A stretch of 64,000 nucleotides of DNA from Coffea arabica (taxonomy: Eukaryota; Streptophyta; Magnoliopsida; Gentianales; Rubiaceae). Below the pieces are notes generated by a model. It saw nothing but the letters and a program-made list of their open reading frames with translations, made no database searches and was not told where the DNA came from. This document shows, piece by piece, positions 1 through 11,232 of the stretch. The translations under genes were made by a program, and so were the position numbers. How positions within the stretch are numbered: position 1 is the stretch's first letter; every line of letters begins with the position of its first letter. The stretch is taken from NCBI RefSeq assembly GCF_036785885.1, contig NC_092316.1, forward strand, positions 50,725,001 through 50,789,000, given 5' to 3'.

Positions 1-263
1 TTTCTTAGATAGATTTGAGTCTCTTAATCTACAGTAGGTTATAGATCCAAGTGGTACATTCTTGTACATTGACTGATCTTACATTTTTTTTGACATGCAA
101 TTGTAAAACATTTGCAAGGAAATGTTCCCCAGGCATGATTTAGGTTGTACAATATAGTTTTAGACTTTAAAATTTTTGTGATAGCACCATTGACACCATA
201 ATTTTAGTAGTTGTCGACACATACAAACATTTAAATTATTATTTGCATTGTCTAATATCTATA
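1..263 (+). repeat. Repeat B, copy 1 (partial, cut by window edge)
   Basis: This segment matches 12,181-12,444, 52,792-53,053 and 60,684-60,935 almost base for base, starting with the words tttcttagatagat and ending at gtctaatatcta. It is the right-hand end of a repeat of about 1.15-1.2 kb (full copies at 11,233-12,444 and 59,791-60,935). A block inside the full copies, about 80 bases around ggaaagctaa, also resembles the LTR of the Athila-like element at 295-9,636, so B may be an LTR of a related gypsy family. Its exact ends are not proven. No coding sequence is seen. Confidence 0.75.
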
Positions 264-294
264 TCTATACTATCTGTACAATATATAAAAAAGG

Positions 295-2029
295 TGACGG
301 GTATTTTACATATACGTACAAGTTAAAAAAATCAAATTACACCCGTTCACTGCAAGTATACAGGTCAACTAGTAGTTTAGGATATATATCGGGTCGATCC
401 CATAAGGAAGAGTGAACAATTACCGGTATTACTAAAGTTTCTCTATTATTTAGACTATCAATGAATTATAACAAATTTAACCTACTGAAATTATACAAAA
501 TAACAAATGAATGCTCCTTAGGTTATGGTATCCCTAAATACTTATGTAATTTCCATTTTTGGATCATTGAGTACTACATCTAAACTAGTTATGGTGTAAT
601 TTCCTTATGCATTTGAATTCTATTTTCGTAGTGAATCAATTATACTTATAACTAATTCATACCTATTTTCATGATTATGAAATTAGTTATAAGTTCATTT
701 CTTGAATGAAATTACATGAAATTAATTACCAAAACCCCATAGGTGCATCTCTATTCTCGTGAGTGTACTCCCCATGTTTAGCACGTATTGAACTAATGTT
801 AAATCTCAATTTTTATTGCACAAATAGCACCTTAGATAACTACAATTAATGGTACCAGATTAATCATGATTTAAAGAGGTAAAGTGTTAAATAACTTGCT
901 CAAATCATAGCAGTCAAATAGCCAAATAATAAGCACTAACAATCATAGAAAGTTCAACGAAACCCAAGGCATAAACTTTAAAGACACATATATAACATAA
1001 ATTCCAGAACTTGTATATTAGCTAAACTTGAGATCAAGTACAAAAGATAAAGAGTTGGAAAGAAATGTAACTCTTGTCACATGAGTTCATCTCCTTGCCT
1101 TCTTCATCCTCCAGCCTCTTCTTCATCAAACTAATAAACAAGAAAGATGAGCTAATTAGTTAAAACTATTCTACACTAAGAAAATGGAAGAACTACATTT
1201 CTGTACTCTTCTAGCTTCTCCCGTATGATCCGCTATTTTACTTCAATCTTACAAGTTTTGGCTATATAAAGATGAAAGAAGTCAAGAAAATGAGACCTAC
1301 ACCACCCTTTTACAGTTGCAAAGTAGTTCTCACATGTCTAGCATTGCATGTGCCTTATTGGAGGTGAAAATAAGTTTTTCGCGTAAAGAACAGCCTTCTC
1401 TGACCACAATCCGGCCAGAAATCCAGCCAAGTTCCTGCCGGATTGCTACAGTGACATTTTGGTGCACTTTCGTTCAATTTCCAACTCTGCTCCGATTTTG
1501 CGTCAACTTCAGCTGAACTTTTCTTGGTGATAAAAGCTGATTTAGCTCTTGACCAAAACATAAAACTTGTATCTCTTTGAGTTAGCTTTTCAATTCATCA
1601 AGAATCACCTTATTTGGATCTGTTTAGGTTAAGAAATGACCAAAGTACCCTTAACTGCTCACTGCCCTGTTTCAGTTTCGACCAATAGAAATTAGCTACT
1701 GTAATTCGGCTTTTTGACCTGGAAAATCTTCAAACTAGATTTAGATGTCTTCACCAAAGTTGTAGATCTATCTCTTTTCTTCAAATTGGTTTAAAAATCA
1801 TTTCAATCCGATCATTGTAACTCAAGTTATAGCCGAAATACCAAAATGTGTCAAAATTGTCAAAATGCATAAAATCCAAGTAAAAAGTGATAAAAACCTC
1901 ATTTAATCACTTAAAAGCATTTTTCACCAATTATAGCCAAAATGATTCATTTTCTTCCAATAATATAACCAAAGTGACTAAAAATAATATAAAAGTCATA
2001 CAATTATTACGTAAATTAGTCACTTATCA
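295..2029 (-). repeat. LTR (3' LTR of the Athila-like element)
   Basis: This 1,735-bp block is nearly identical along its length to 7,909-9,636. It runs tgacgggtatt...cacttatca on the plus strand (TG...CA). Because the element lies on the minus strand, this is the downstream LTR. It holds a short cluster of ccggccagaaatcc-type motifs near 1,410-1,445. Differences from the other LTR are scattered substitutions and short indels, which points to an old insertion. Confidence 0.9.
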
Positions 2030-2045
2030 AACTCCCCCACACTTA
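2030..2045 (-). other. Polypurine tract of the Athila-like element
   Basis: On the minus strand the bases directly before the 3' LTR read AAGTGTGGGGGAGTT, a polypurine tract suitable for plus-strand DNA priming. A very similar GGGGGA tract occurs again at about 3,162-3,175 (minus strand), a possible second tract. Confidence 0.75.
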
Positions 2046-3446
2046 AATCATTGCTTGTCCTCAAACAATCCACACATAATCAACTACCATAATTCAAGAG
2101 GTGAAACAATATATGCACTTTGTCAAATTTAATTCCTCAAGACTTGGACAATAATCATTATACAATTGTTCAAATTACACTAAATACTTATAATATCAAG
2201 TAAAGGAAAGATAATTATGCCCTAAATTCAACAAGTTAAACTTAATCTCTTACTCCAATCTAATTTCACAAATAAGTAAATCACATAGTCAATTTATAGC
2301 ATTTCTCCTCCTATAATCATCCTTTTTTTTCTATATTTTACAACTAAGAGGGATTTATTCATACTAATTTTATTTAAATAGTGAAAATGCCTTTTTACGC
2401 GAAAATTGACACTTTTAGGTGAATATCCCCGGTTACTCAATATTTCACTTATTCAAGTTACTATGCATACTCTTAATTCAAATACCTTTTTACGCGAAAA
2501 TTGACATTTGTAGATGCCAACCCTCGATTACTTGGTACGAGAATCATTGGAGTAGAACAATTTTTATTTACCTTTTTTTCTCTTTTTTTTTCTTTCTTTT
2601 TTTTCAAAAATAAAGGACAATAGATAGATATTCCCTCTTAGAAAATATATAAGAATAATCAAAGCAGGAGTATAACCTTTATCGACTATATCAATCACTT
2701 ACTTGCAAAATTAAGTAAAGAGAAGAAATCTCATTAAACATGTAAAATTTATAGACATAATTTTCCTCACTTTACCAAATATACTTTCTAAAATGCAAAA
2801 ATCTTAATTGCATAATAATCATTTTCAAGTTATATGAGGACAAAATCTTTCAAAATACACATAAAGTTTCAACAATTGGAAGAATCAAACACTTAAGGTT
2901 GGAACAATTTAGCCCTTTTTGAAATAAAAACGAAAAAAATTTGAAGAATTTTTTTGGGCCATAATGAAATATTGGAAAAGATTTTAGAAAAATTGTGACA
3001 GAGTTTTCCCCTATAAATGGACAAAACTCTCTGCTAACATACCCAAATTCAAGCAATTTATCCACATGGCAAATAATTCAAACACAATTCAAACATTTCT
3101 AAGCATTTAATCCACAAAATATCATCACCTAGCATTTAAAATGCAAATTCAAATATTTCCTCCCCCACACTTAAACGTCACATTGTTTTCAATGTGAGAA
3201 AAGGAAAATAAATAAAGAGTAAAGAAAATACTACTCATATGAATTTGCGCTATCTAAATCCATGGCCAAGTGATGAATTTCCAACCTTAAGAAGTTTGAA
3301 ATCATTAAAACCACAGCAGAGACGAAGATCATTGGGATTAGTTCACATAAAAAAAATAAGAAAAACTACTAAAAAGTAAACAACACAAGCACTACGAAAA
3401 ATAAAATAAAAGCCAGCGGCAATGTCAAGTGGTGACGAGCACTCCC
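2046..3446. other. Non-coding interior of the Athila-like element
   Basis: This is about 1.4 kb of AT-rich sequence between the polypurine tract and the degraded ORF. The word ctttttacgcgaaaattgacac occurs in two near-identical forms, at about 2,390 and 2,486, and T-runs lie near 2,575-2,605. No ORF here looks like a protein family I know. Confidence 0.6.
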
Positions 3447-4778
3447 TCAAGTAGTCACTTGGTCGGGTGAAGAGGGTGGAGTTGGAGGATCTTCAATACC
3501 AAGCTTGGCCTTGATGCGACAAAGACGCTCGGAGTTCCATTTGTTTTCTTGTTGACTTTTCTTCACCTCAATCTCGACACAAAGCAGCTTATCCATTATC
3601 TTCTTGAGAAATGACCGAGTGTCTTGAGGTGAGGATGGATGACGTGAAGAAGATGGATCAGTTGAGATCGGTGGGGTGGTTGTCTCAACCCCTTGAACTT
3701 TTTCAATTCGTTCAATTTTAGCTTCCTCCTCGTGTCAAATGTCTCCTTGAGTCGAAGGACCACCTACGTCTTTACTCTTCAAAATAAACCTGCAAAAATC
3801 CAGTGTAAAGACATCCTTCTTCTTAAGACCTATAGGGATAGCATTAGCAAAATCCACTCCAACCCTTTGAAACTCAAAGGTCAAGAACCGAGGATATGGG
3901 AAAGCATGTTTGATGTCATTACTGCGAACCACAGCTCACATGTGGTTGGTGATAATGCTTCCCAATGGAATGCCTTGGATGTTTCAGAAGCCATGCTCCA
4001 TTTTATCCAAGAAATAGATATCACTTGTGCGCGCTTCATTGGTTCCACTTGCCCTCGGAATAATGTTGGAGGCAAACAGGTAGATTAGAAAACGTTGCGA
4101 TTCCGGAAATGATGAATTCAATACTGAATACCGCCCGGTTTCCGAGTAGCCTTGTACTCAACCCCTAAGTGTACAAGTGCCTTTAGCATGTTCCAAGAGT
4201 CCAAATCACTGGGTTTGAAAGCTTTTTTCAAATCTACCTTATACCCCACATTCGAAATATGAAGATAGCGCTCCAAATCAGTTTCATGGACTCGAACTTT
4301 TCTCTCTTGCACTGTACTAGTAATCACTTCCGTGTCATAGTGAAAAAAACTTCTTTTCCTTCATATTCACATAAAATTCTCGGACAAACTCCTCGTAATG
4401 GAAGTTTGGGATGTTAAAGAAGTTTCCCCATCCCAATTTGGCAAAGGAAGCCTTGAGATGATAGACCTCCTCAACATCCGGAGTGACATCTTTCTCTACC
4501 AATACCTTAGCACCCCTTCTAGCATTATACCAAACTTCATTTTCGGTGGAGGTGAAGCGCGACTTATCACATGGGACTTGCTCCTCTTAGTCCTCTTGTG
4601 CCTCTTGTTCCTCTTGTTGAATTTCTTGTTGTTAAGTCTCTTCTTCGGACGAGAGTTCGTCTTCAAGTACAAGACGTCTACTTGCTTTTCTTTTCATGCG
4701 CGGTGGTCTAGACGTCGAAACTTCTCCTCTCATATTGGGATGTGGAGATTTCACCGCACTTTTCTTAGTGCGAGCCAT
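3447..4778 (-). pseudogene. Degraded retroelement ORF, plant-transposon-protein-like
   Basis: On the minus strand an ORF starts at the ATG at 4,778 (MARTKKSAVKSP, a basic N-terminus) and can be followed to a stop at 3,447, but only by crossing internal stops and frameshifts. Recognisable stretches include KLGWGNFFNIPNFHYEEF, VRVHETDLERYLHIS, ARTSDIYFLDKMEHGF and FPYPRFLTFEFQRVG. This layout (basic acidic-rich start, central conserved block, charged tail) resembles the putative plant transposon protein domain found beside gag-pol in Athila-type elements, but that is a similarity judgement. Breaks include stops in the acidic region after residue 50, a frameshift at a T-run near 4,345 and further stops near 4,085 and 3,940. 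It lies between the polypurine tract and the gag-like gene on the same strand. It is not functional. Confidence 0.6.
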
Positions 4779-6520
4779 TGTACCTAATTAAAATTATTAA
4801 ATGTTAACTTCATTTAATAGGTATATTGTTAAATAATAACAACAAACACTTGTTCACGTTTATGTTTATCTTTAAAGAAACAACTTATCAACTTACTTAC
4901 TTAATAAGTAGCAATCAGTACCATAAGTAAGTATCAAAATTGATTATCAATAACAACAATTGCTCTTATCATTTTACCAAATAAAACATTTAAGCATAAA
5001 ATGTCCAAATAATTAGAGGAAGCAACTAAACAATCACACAACTCATTTCCAACTTAATGACCTAAATAAGCATAATGAAATGCTTAAAAAAACCTTAACC
5101 ATGAGTTTAGACTTAAAAAGGTCATTAAATCACCTTTAACCAAATTTTCTAGAATAAACATGCCAAAAATTAAAGGATAAGCTAATTAAGCCTAAATTTA
5201 GCATGTAAGTATCCTAAAGTAATCCATTAATCTCCTACATTTTTCTTTAATCCAATTAGCTCAAAAATTTAGCTAATAAGTATCAAATCAAATTAATCCT
5301 CAAAATTAGCTAAAATTGTTAAATTTACCAAATAATCACAAACCCATGAGTTAAACATCATCAATAATCATCAATAAGCACAATGTAAAGCACCAAATTT
5401 CACAAAATGAAAAAAATTCGAAATTGCCCAAAAATTAGAAAAAAGTAATAAATGGCAAAATTCAAATGACAACATGTGATGAATATTTGTTGCCTCAAAT
5501 TTGTTGGTAGATGATTGATGATGCAAATGGTGAAGAAACTCTAAAAAATTTTACTCCAATTCGGCCTCAAATGAAGAGTTCAAAAATTTGAAACCCTTGT
5601 TCTTCTCAAGCTCAAATCCGAATTAAAACTTATTTTTCAAGGAATTTAATCTATGAAATCAACTCTCAAGGGAAATTGGAGTGTTTTGGTGTATTTAGTT
5701 TGGAGATTGGATGGTGAAAAGATGAATTTTAGAAGTGGTGCGTGTTTAAGGTGTGAGTGTGTGTGTGAATTGAAAAAGAAGAGAAGGAGGGAATTGGGGA
5801 ATTTGTGCACGGATTCCCCTCTTGTGCGCAAACTTGGCCAGAATCCGGCCGAATTTTGGCCAGTGGCTAGAAAATTTTGTTTTCAATCCGGCTATTAATC
5901 TGGCCAAAAATTTCCCGGATTTATAGCCGGATTACTACAATGCCTTTTTTTTATTTTTTTAAATTTCTGTATGTTCGGCCAGAAACTGACGGGATATACG
6001 GCCGAATTTCCAGCCGGATTCTGACCAGTGAGCTAAAAAATTTGTTTTTAATTCCCCTGTGTATCCGGCTAGAAATCCGGTCATTTATGGCCGGATTTGA
6101 GGCCGGACTTGCTGCAGAAATTTTTTATTTCTGCAATTTTTTTTTCTGTTTTCCATTCAACCAAGTTTTAAATCACCCTATTTTCCACTTGTTTCATTTT
6201 TTTCAAGAAAAATTGCACTTTAAAGGTGAAAAATACTCTTTTTCAACCAACTACATTTCGAAATATGAATCATACATTAATATAACCTTAGCATAAAGCA
6301 CTTTAAACGCATGAATTTGATCAAGAAAACTCCTTTTTTGCTTCCTTATAAGCTCTTTTGCACTTGAAACAATTTTGCATAAACCATTGCCATTGCCACC
6401 TATAAAACACACAAAAACACTAATTAAACAACTTAAACTTACCAAAAACAAGAAATCGTTGGGTTGCCTCCCAACTAGTGCTTCTTTAGAGCCATTAGCT
6501 TGACCATATCACTTCATTTT
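4779..6520. other. Non-coding interior of the Athila-like element with ccggcc motif cluster
   Basis: AT-rich leader of the downstream ORF. From about 5,828 to 6,112 there is a dense cluster of short GC-rich words (tccggccgaatt, ggccagtggc, agccggatt, ggccggatttgaggccgg) standing out in a 65-70% AT background. The same words occur inside the element's LTRs near 1,410 and 9,025-9,055. Short ORFs here do not resemble proteins. Confidence 0.55.
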
Positions 6521-7672
6521 TTAAGGAGGCTTGGTTAGCAAATAATCCACCATTTTAGGCCGTGATGGATCATTAAAAGGTGACTTTATAGCAAAAGCCA
6601 CATGATCTAATGGTTTGAGAAATGAAAGTGACTTACCTATCCCAAGTGTTTTATAGATATTACCTTGAATATGCACCATTTGAGAATTCACCAAAGGAAT
6701 TGCCATGAGAGTATTTTGGGCAGGAATACCTTTAAAACCTGTACTTTTTATACATTTCTCAAGAGGGGTGAAAAATGAGTCATTAAAACTCATCTCTTGA
6801 GATTCAAAATTAGTTCCAAAGATATTATTATGTGAAATGGACATTTCCTCATTGAAACACAAGTTAGAATCATCATTTTGATCAAAATGCAACCGATTTT
6901 CACATACAACATTTCCACCATTTATGCTAGGATCTTTTTGTAAATTATTAGAGAAAATAACTTCACCCAATGCATTCAATTGCTCATGTATTCTACTAAA
7001 GTGAGAAGCTAATTCATCTATTATTTCCTCAATCCTATCAAAATGGTCGGAAGTTGCATTTGCTAACTTTTCTATTGTTGAATCAAATTGATTAGAAAAA
7101 TTTTATACAGCTAGCTCCCAAGAAGCATTAGAATCATTAGCTAATGGTTCACTTTCTAACTCCCAAGGTAGAGGTGCATTAGCTAACTTTTCTATTGCCA
7201 ACTCCCAAGATAGTTTTGATTCATATTCGACACTTTCAGATTGGTAATCATAAAAATATGGATAATCACTATATGTACATTGATTATCCCAACCATAAGC
7301 AGGTGAATTGCTCCAATTAGCACTATATCGATCAAATCAAGGATTGTAATGCTTTAATTCATCATAATAATCCATATTTTGTCCTTGCATACATGTATTA
7401 GTAGCATGATAACCTCCACACAAGTCACAAATCACATGATAAGAATTAAAAACATTAACATTCCTCCCTTGCTCAATTTCATGCATAATTGTGTCCATTT
7501 GAACTTGTAGCATCATAACATCAAATTTAGCCTTTAAACACCTTAAATCATCTTCAAAAGATATAAATTCTTGGTTACCTCTGTTGAGGGAGTTTTGCAC
7601 TTGGTAACCATCCTTTGCCAATCTTTCACTCCTCAAGCATTGTCCTCCAAATTGACCTACCCTTCTCATCAC
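6521..7672 (-). pseudogene. Gag-like ORF of the Athila-like element, with internal stops
   Basis: On the minus strand a single frame runs from 7,672 to the stop at 6,521 (383 codons) with an in-frame stop at 7,337 and another near 7,100. A zinc-knuckle-like motif CDLCGGYHATNTC (CX2CX3HX4C) lies near residue 83, of the form seen in Athila-group gag proteins. After it the sequence is acidic and asparagine-rich, and ends in SRPKMVDYLLTKPP. Only about 235 bases separate the start from the primer site, so the usual gag capsid portion upstream of the knuckle is missing. Stops and lost capsid make it non-functional. No pol domain follows. Confidence 0.65.
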
Positions 7673-7884
7673 CTAAAATTGATTTTCAAAAGTAAAATTA
7701 GTAAGAAGAATAGATAATAAAACACCTACACACATAAATTATAAAAATAAAAGAAAAACATAAAAATAAAAGAAAATGACATTCAAGACTGACTCAACAA
7801 ACTAGTCACAATTAACACACACTAGATAACTAATAAAATGTCCAAACTAATAAAGTTGTTCTTCACGCTGATATTGCCAAATCT

Positions 7885-7902
7885 TCCCCGATAACGGCGC
7901 CA
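7885..7902 (-). other. Primer-binding site (tRNA-Asp type)
   Basis: On the minus strand, six bases after the 5' LTR, the sequence is TGGCGCCGTTATCGGGGA. It is complementary to the 3' end of plant tRNA-Asp with two mismatches. This site is typical of Athila-type gypsy elements and fixes the orientation as minus. Confidence 0.8.
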
Positions 7903-7908
7903 AAAACT

Positions 7909-9636
7909 TGACGGGTATTTTACATATACGTACAAGTTAAAAAAAAATCAAATTACACCCGTTCACTGCAAGTATACAGGTCAACTAGTAGTTTAGAATA
8001 TATATCGGGTCGATCCCATGAGAAAGAGTGAACAGTTACCGGTATTACTAAAGTTTATCTATTATTTAGACTATCAATGAATTATAACAAATTTAACCTA
8101 ATGAAATTATACAAAATAACAAATGAATGCTCCTTAGGTTATGGTATCCCTAACTACTCATGCAATTTCCATTTTTGGATCATTGAATACTACATCTAAG
8201 CTAGTTATGGTGTAATTTCCTTATGCATTTGAATCCTACTTTCGTAGTGAATCAATTATACTCATAACTAATCCATATCTATTCTCATGGTTATAAAATT
8301 TGTCACAAGTTCATTTTTTTCAATGAAATTATATGAAATTAATCACCAAAACCCCATAGGTGCACCTCTACTCTCGTGAGTGTACTTCCCATGTTTAGCA
8401 CTTATTGAACTAATGTTAAATCTCAATTTTCATTGTAGAAATAACACCTTAAATAATCATAATTAATGGTACCAGATTAATCATGATTTAAAGAGTTAAA
8501 GTGTTAAATAACTTGCTCAAATCATAGCAGTCAAATAGCCAAATAATAAGCACTAAAAATCATAGAAAGTTCAGCCAAACCCAAGGCATAAACTTTAAAA
8601 ACACATAAATAACATAAATTCCAGAACTTGTATATTAGCTAAACTTAGAATCAAGTACAAAAGATAAAGAGTTGGAAAGAAATGTAACCCTTGTCACATG
8701 AGTTCATCTCCTTGCCTTCTTCATCCTCCAACCTCTTCTTCATCTAACTAATAAACAAGAAAGATGAACTAACTAGTTAAAACTATCTTACACTAAGGAA
8801 ATGGAAGAACTACATTTCTGCACTCTTCTAGCTTCTCCCGTATGATCCTCTATTTTACTTCAATCTTGCAAGTTTTGGCTACATAAAGATGAAAGAAGTC
8901 AATAAAATGAGGCCTACACCACCCTTTTACAGCTGAAAAGTAGTTCTCATATGTCTGGCATTACTTGTGACTTGTTGGAGGTGAAAATAAGTTTTTCACG
9001 TAAAGAGTAGCCTTTTCTGACCACAATCCGGCCAGAAATCCGGCCGGATTGCTATAGTGACATTTTGGTGTACTTTTGTTCAATTTCCAGCTCTGCTCTG
9101 ATTTTGCGTCAAGTTCAACTGAACTTTTCTTGGTGATAAAAGCTGATTTAGCTCTTGGCCAAAACATAAAACTTATAGCTCTTTGAGTTAGCTTTCCAAT
9201 TGATTAAGAATCACCTCATTTGGATCTGTATAGGATGAGAAATGACCAAAATACCCTTGACTGCTCACTGCCCTGTTACAGTTTCTACCAATAGAAATTA
9301 GCTACTGTAATTCAGCTTTTTGACCTAGAAAACCTTCAAACTGGATTCAGATGTATTCATCAAAATTGTAGATCTATCTCTTATCTTCAAATTGGTTTAA
9401 GAATTATCTCAATCTGATCATTGTAGCTCAAGTTATAGCCGAAATACGAAAATGTGTCAAAATTGTCAAAATGCATAAAATCCAAGTAAAAAGTGATAAA
9501 AACCTCATTTAATCACTTAAAAGCATTTTTCACCAATTATAGCCAAAATGATTCATTTTCTTCCAATAATATAACCAAAGTGACTAAAAATAATATAAAA
9601 AGTCATACAATTATTACGTAAATTAGTCACTTATCA
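7909..9636 (-). repeat. LTR (5' LTR of the Athila-like element)
   Basis: This 1,728-bp copy of 295-2,029 has the same TG...CA ends on the plus strand. The primer site abuts it on its left, and the target duplication aaagg follows at 9,637-9,641. The ccggccagaaatccggccgg words lie at about 9,025-9,048. Confidence 0.9.
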
Positions 9637-9641
9637 AAAGG

Positions 9642-10549
9642 GATGGGGGTTTTGCTACAGTTCTTTTTTGGGTTGGTTTCAATGGTAATTTTGATCAATT
9701 GAGGGGGTATTTTTCTACAGATGGTCCAGTTTGAGTGGTAATTCCCTGGACATTGGTACACATTTTTGGCACACAAAGATTATTAGCATTTACTGCACAT
9801 CATCACATACTCTATTTTTTCTCTGTTTTCTTTATATCCTCCCTAAATTTCTATTATCAGCACAAACTTATAATTGTGCACATGTTTAATTAGACATCTA
9901 CCTCTATCTATAATAAAATTATTATATTCCTCACAAATCAAACCCACGTTTTACCCACAAATTATTCACAATCAATATACACATAGAACCCAAAAAGTTC
10001 ACCAAAAAAATATATAGGATATATATTTCATAAAATCAATATACATGGGAAGGCAATTTACACACATAAAAATATGTATGGGAGAAGAGAAATAATACCA
10101 ACAATAATCTATCAATCACATCATAAAAACAAGACTCTCAATCTTTCCCCCTACTTAACTAAATACAATAATATGACTTTCTATTTATAGGCTAGATGAT
10201 TTGATAAACAAGTCTCATAAGAAATTTCCTAATAAGATACTAATTCCTAAAAAATAAAATTACGATAACTTATCTCCAATAAAATTATTAAAACCCTAAG
10301 TTGACTAAAATACTACCAAATAATAATACGAAATTTTCTAATTTTGAACCTTATTAAATATGTCGACAATACAAACTATCACTTTGTCTTTAAACAAGTC
10401 AATTAACACTTTTAATCATGCAAAAATGTAGTAAAAAATTATAAATTTAACTAAACAACTCCAACTCATAAAAATTATTACACACAAAATTCAAAATTCA
10501 ATCATAGTATTGTATACAACCTACATACAGGCCACCCTGCACCCAAAAG
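9642..10549. other. Body of the second Helitron; no gene
   Basis: AT-rich sequence belonging to the interrupted Helitron that starts at 273 and ends with CTAG at 10,553. It begins ggatgggggttttgctac. I see no ORF, RNA gene or strong repeat in it. Confidence 0.5.
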
Positions 10550-11232
10550 CTAGTATAAAGGAAGAGGAGAGGGTTGATGTAAACATTTTGTGTCACTTTA
10601 TGTTATACCAAAAGTACCCTTTAAAGTTAGTTTTCAAACTATTCACATTTCCTCTTTTTTTGCACCATAATTTCAAATACAATAAATTTCTCTAAAAAAT
10701 AGTAATTACAGATTTTTCAAATCTACACATACATGTCTACCATGAAGTGTAATAGCTTAATATGATAGAATAAATAATCATACATTTTTTTGAAATAAAC
10801 ACACACTTAAGGTGTGCTAAAAGCACTAGTTTTATAAAAGCATGTGACTGTTGACAAAATAAGAAGTGAATAATTTTAAAATTCAAGCAAACGAGAAAAA
10901 GATGGTTTGGATAATTGATATTTGAGAATCATCTATAACAATAAAGCCTTTTCAATTTTCCTTAGTTGAGTCTTGAATTCTCTAATTAAAGATCTAATTA
11001 AAAGGAACCAACACAAATTATAAGAAAAAGTTTACATGCACAAAATAATTTGTGTATAGTTACCTAATATCACGATTAACTGAAGCGGATTTTTGTACTT
11101 TTTTTTTATCACAATAAGCAATTCAAAATTATAACATCTTACAACAATATATATAAACTCAATAGAATAGTTTATATATATATGTATATATATGCAAGCA
11201 GAGGCCAAATGAGTACCTCAATGATTGGGGCT

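Larger units (their letters stand above)
295..9636 (-). mobile_element. Non-autonomous Ty3/gypsy retrotransposon, Athila-like
   Basis: Two LTRs of about 1.73 kb (295-2,029 and 7,909-9,636) bound this element, and a 5-bp target duplication aaagg flanks it at 290-294 and 9,637-9,641. Read on the minus strand, the LTR is TGATAAG...CCCGTCA. The first LTR (9,636 to 7,909) is followed by a tRNA-Asp-type primer site, and the second is preceded by a polypurine tract. The interior carries a gag-like pseudogene with a zinc knuckle (6,521-7,672) and a second degraded ORF (3,447-4,778). I see no protease, RT, RNase H or integrase, so it must have moved using enzymes of another element. The interior and both LTRs share GC-rich ccggcc motifs. 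Athila affinity rests on primer site, LTR size and gag motif. Confidence 0.88.
273..10553 (+). mobile_element. Second Helitron (net about 0.93 kb) inserted in Helitron H, interrupted by a gypsy element
   Basis: The 5' end is TCTGTACAATATATAAA at 273, preceded by A (272). The 3' end is CTAG at 10,550-10,553, followed by T (10,554). TC at the 5' end, CTRR at the 3' end and insertion between A and T are the Helitron hallmarks. Removing the segment restores the 5' end of Helitron H to within two bases of the other copies. An Athila-like element (295-9,636, with a 5-bp duplication) interrupts it just inside the 5' end, so the remainder is 9,642-10,553. No Rep/helicase ORF is present. A clear 3' hairpin was not found by eye. 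Confidence 0.68.
264..11232 (+). mobile_element. Non-autonomous Helitron H, copy 1 (split: 264-272 and 10,554-11,232)
   Basis: Only nine bases of the 5' end (264-272, TCTATACTA) remain on the left. The rest resumes at 10,554 with tataaaggaagagg and runs to the ggggct at 11,232. It is the same element as H at 12,445-13,131, 53,054-59,790 and 60,936-61,597. Two nested insertions separate the halves: a different Helitron (273-10,553) and, within that, an Athila-like retrotransposon (295-9,636). The 3' end stops two bases short of the CTAA terminus seen in copy 2 and runs straight into repeat B. No transposase is encoded. Confidence 0.7.

Noticed and set aside
3693..4088. 131-residue plus-strand ORF in the Athila-like element
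   Set aside because: Antisense of the degraded minus-strand ORF, whose frames give recognisable conserved stretches.
5877..6296. 139-residue plus-strand ORF
   Set aside because: Phe/Ile-rich translation of T-rich leader sequence containing the ccggcc word cluster, no protein likeness.
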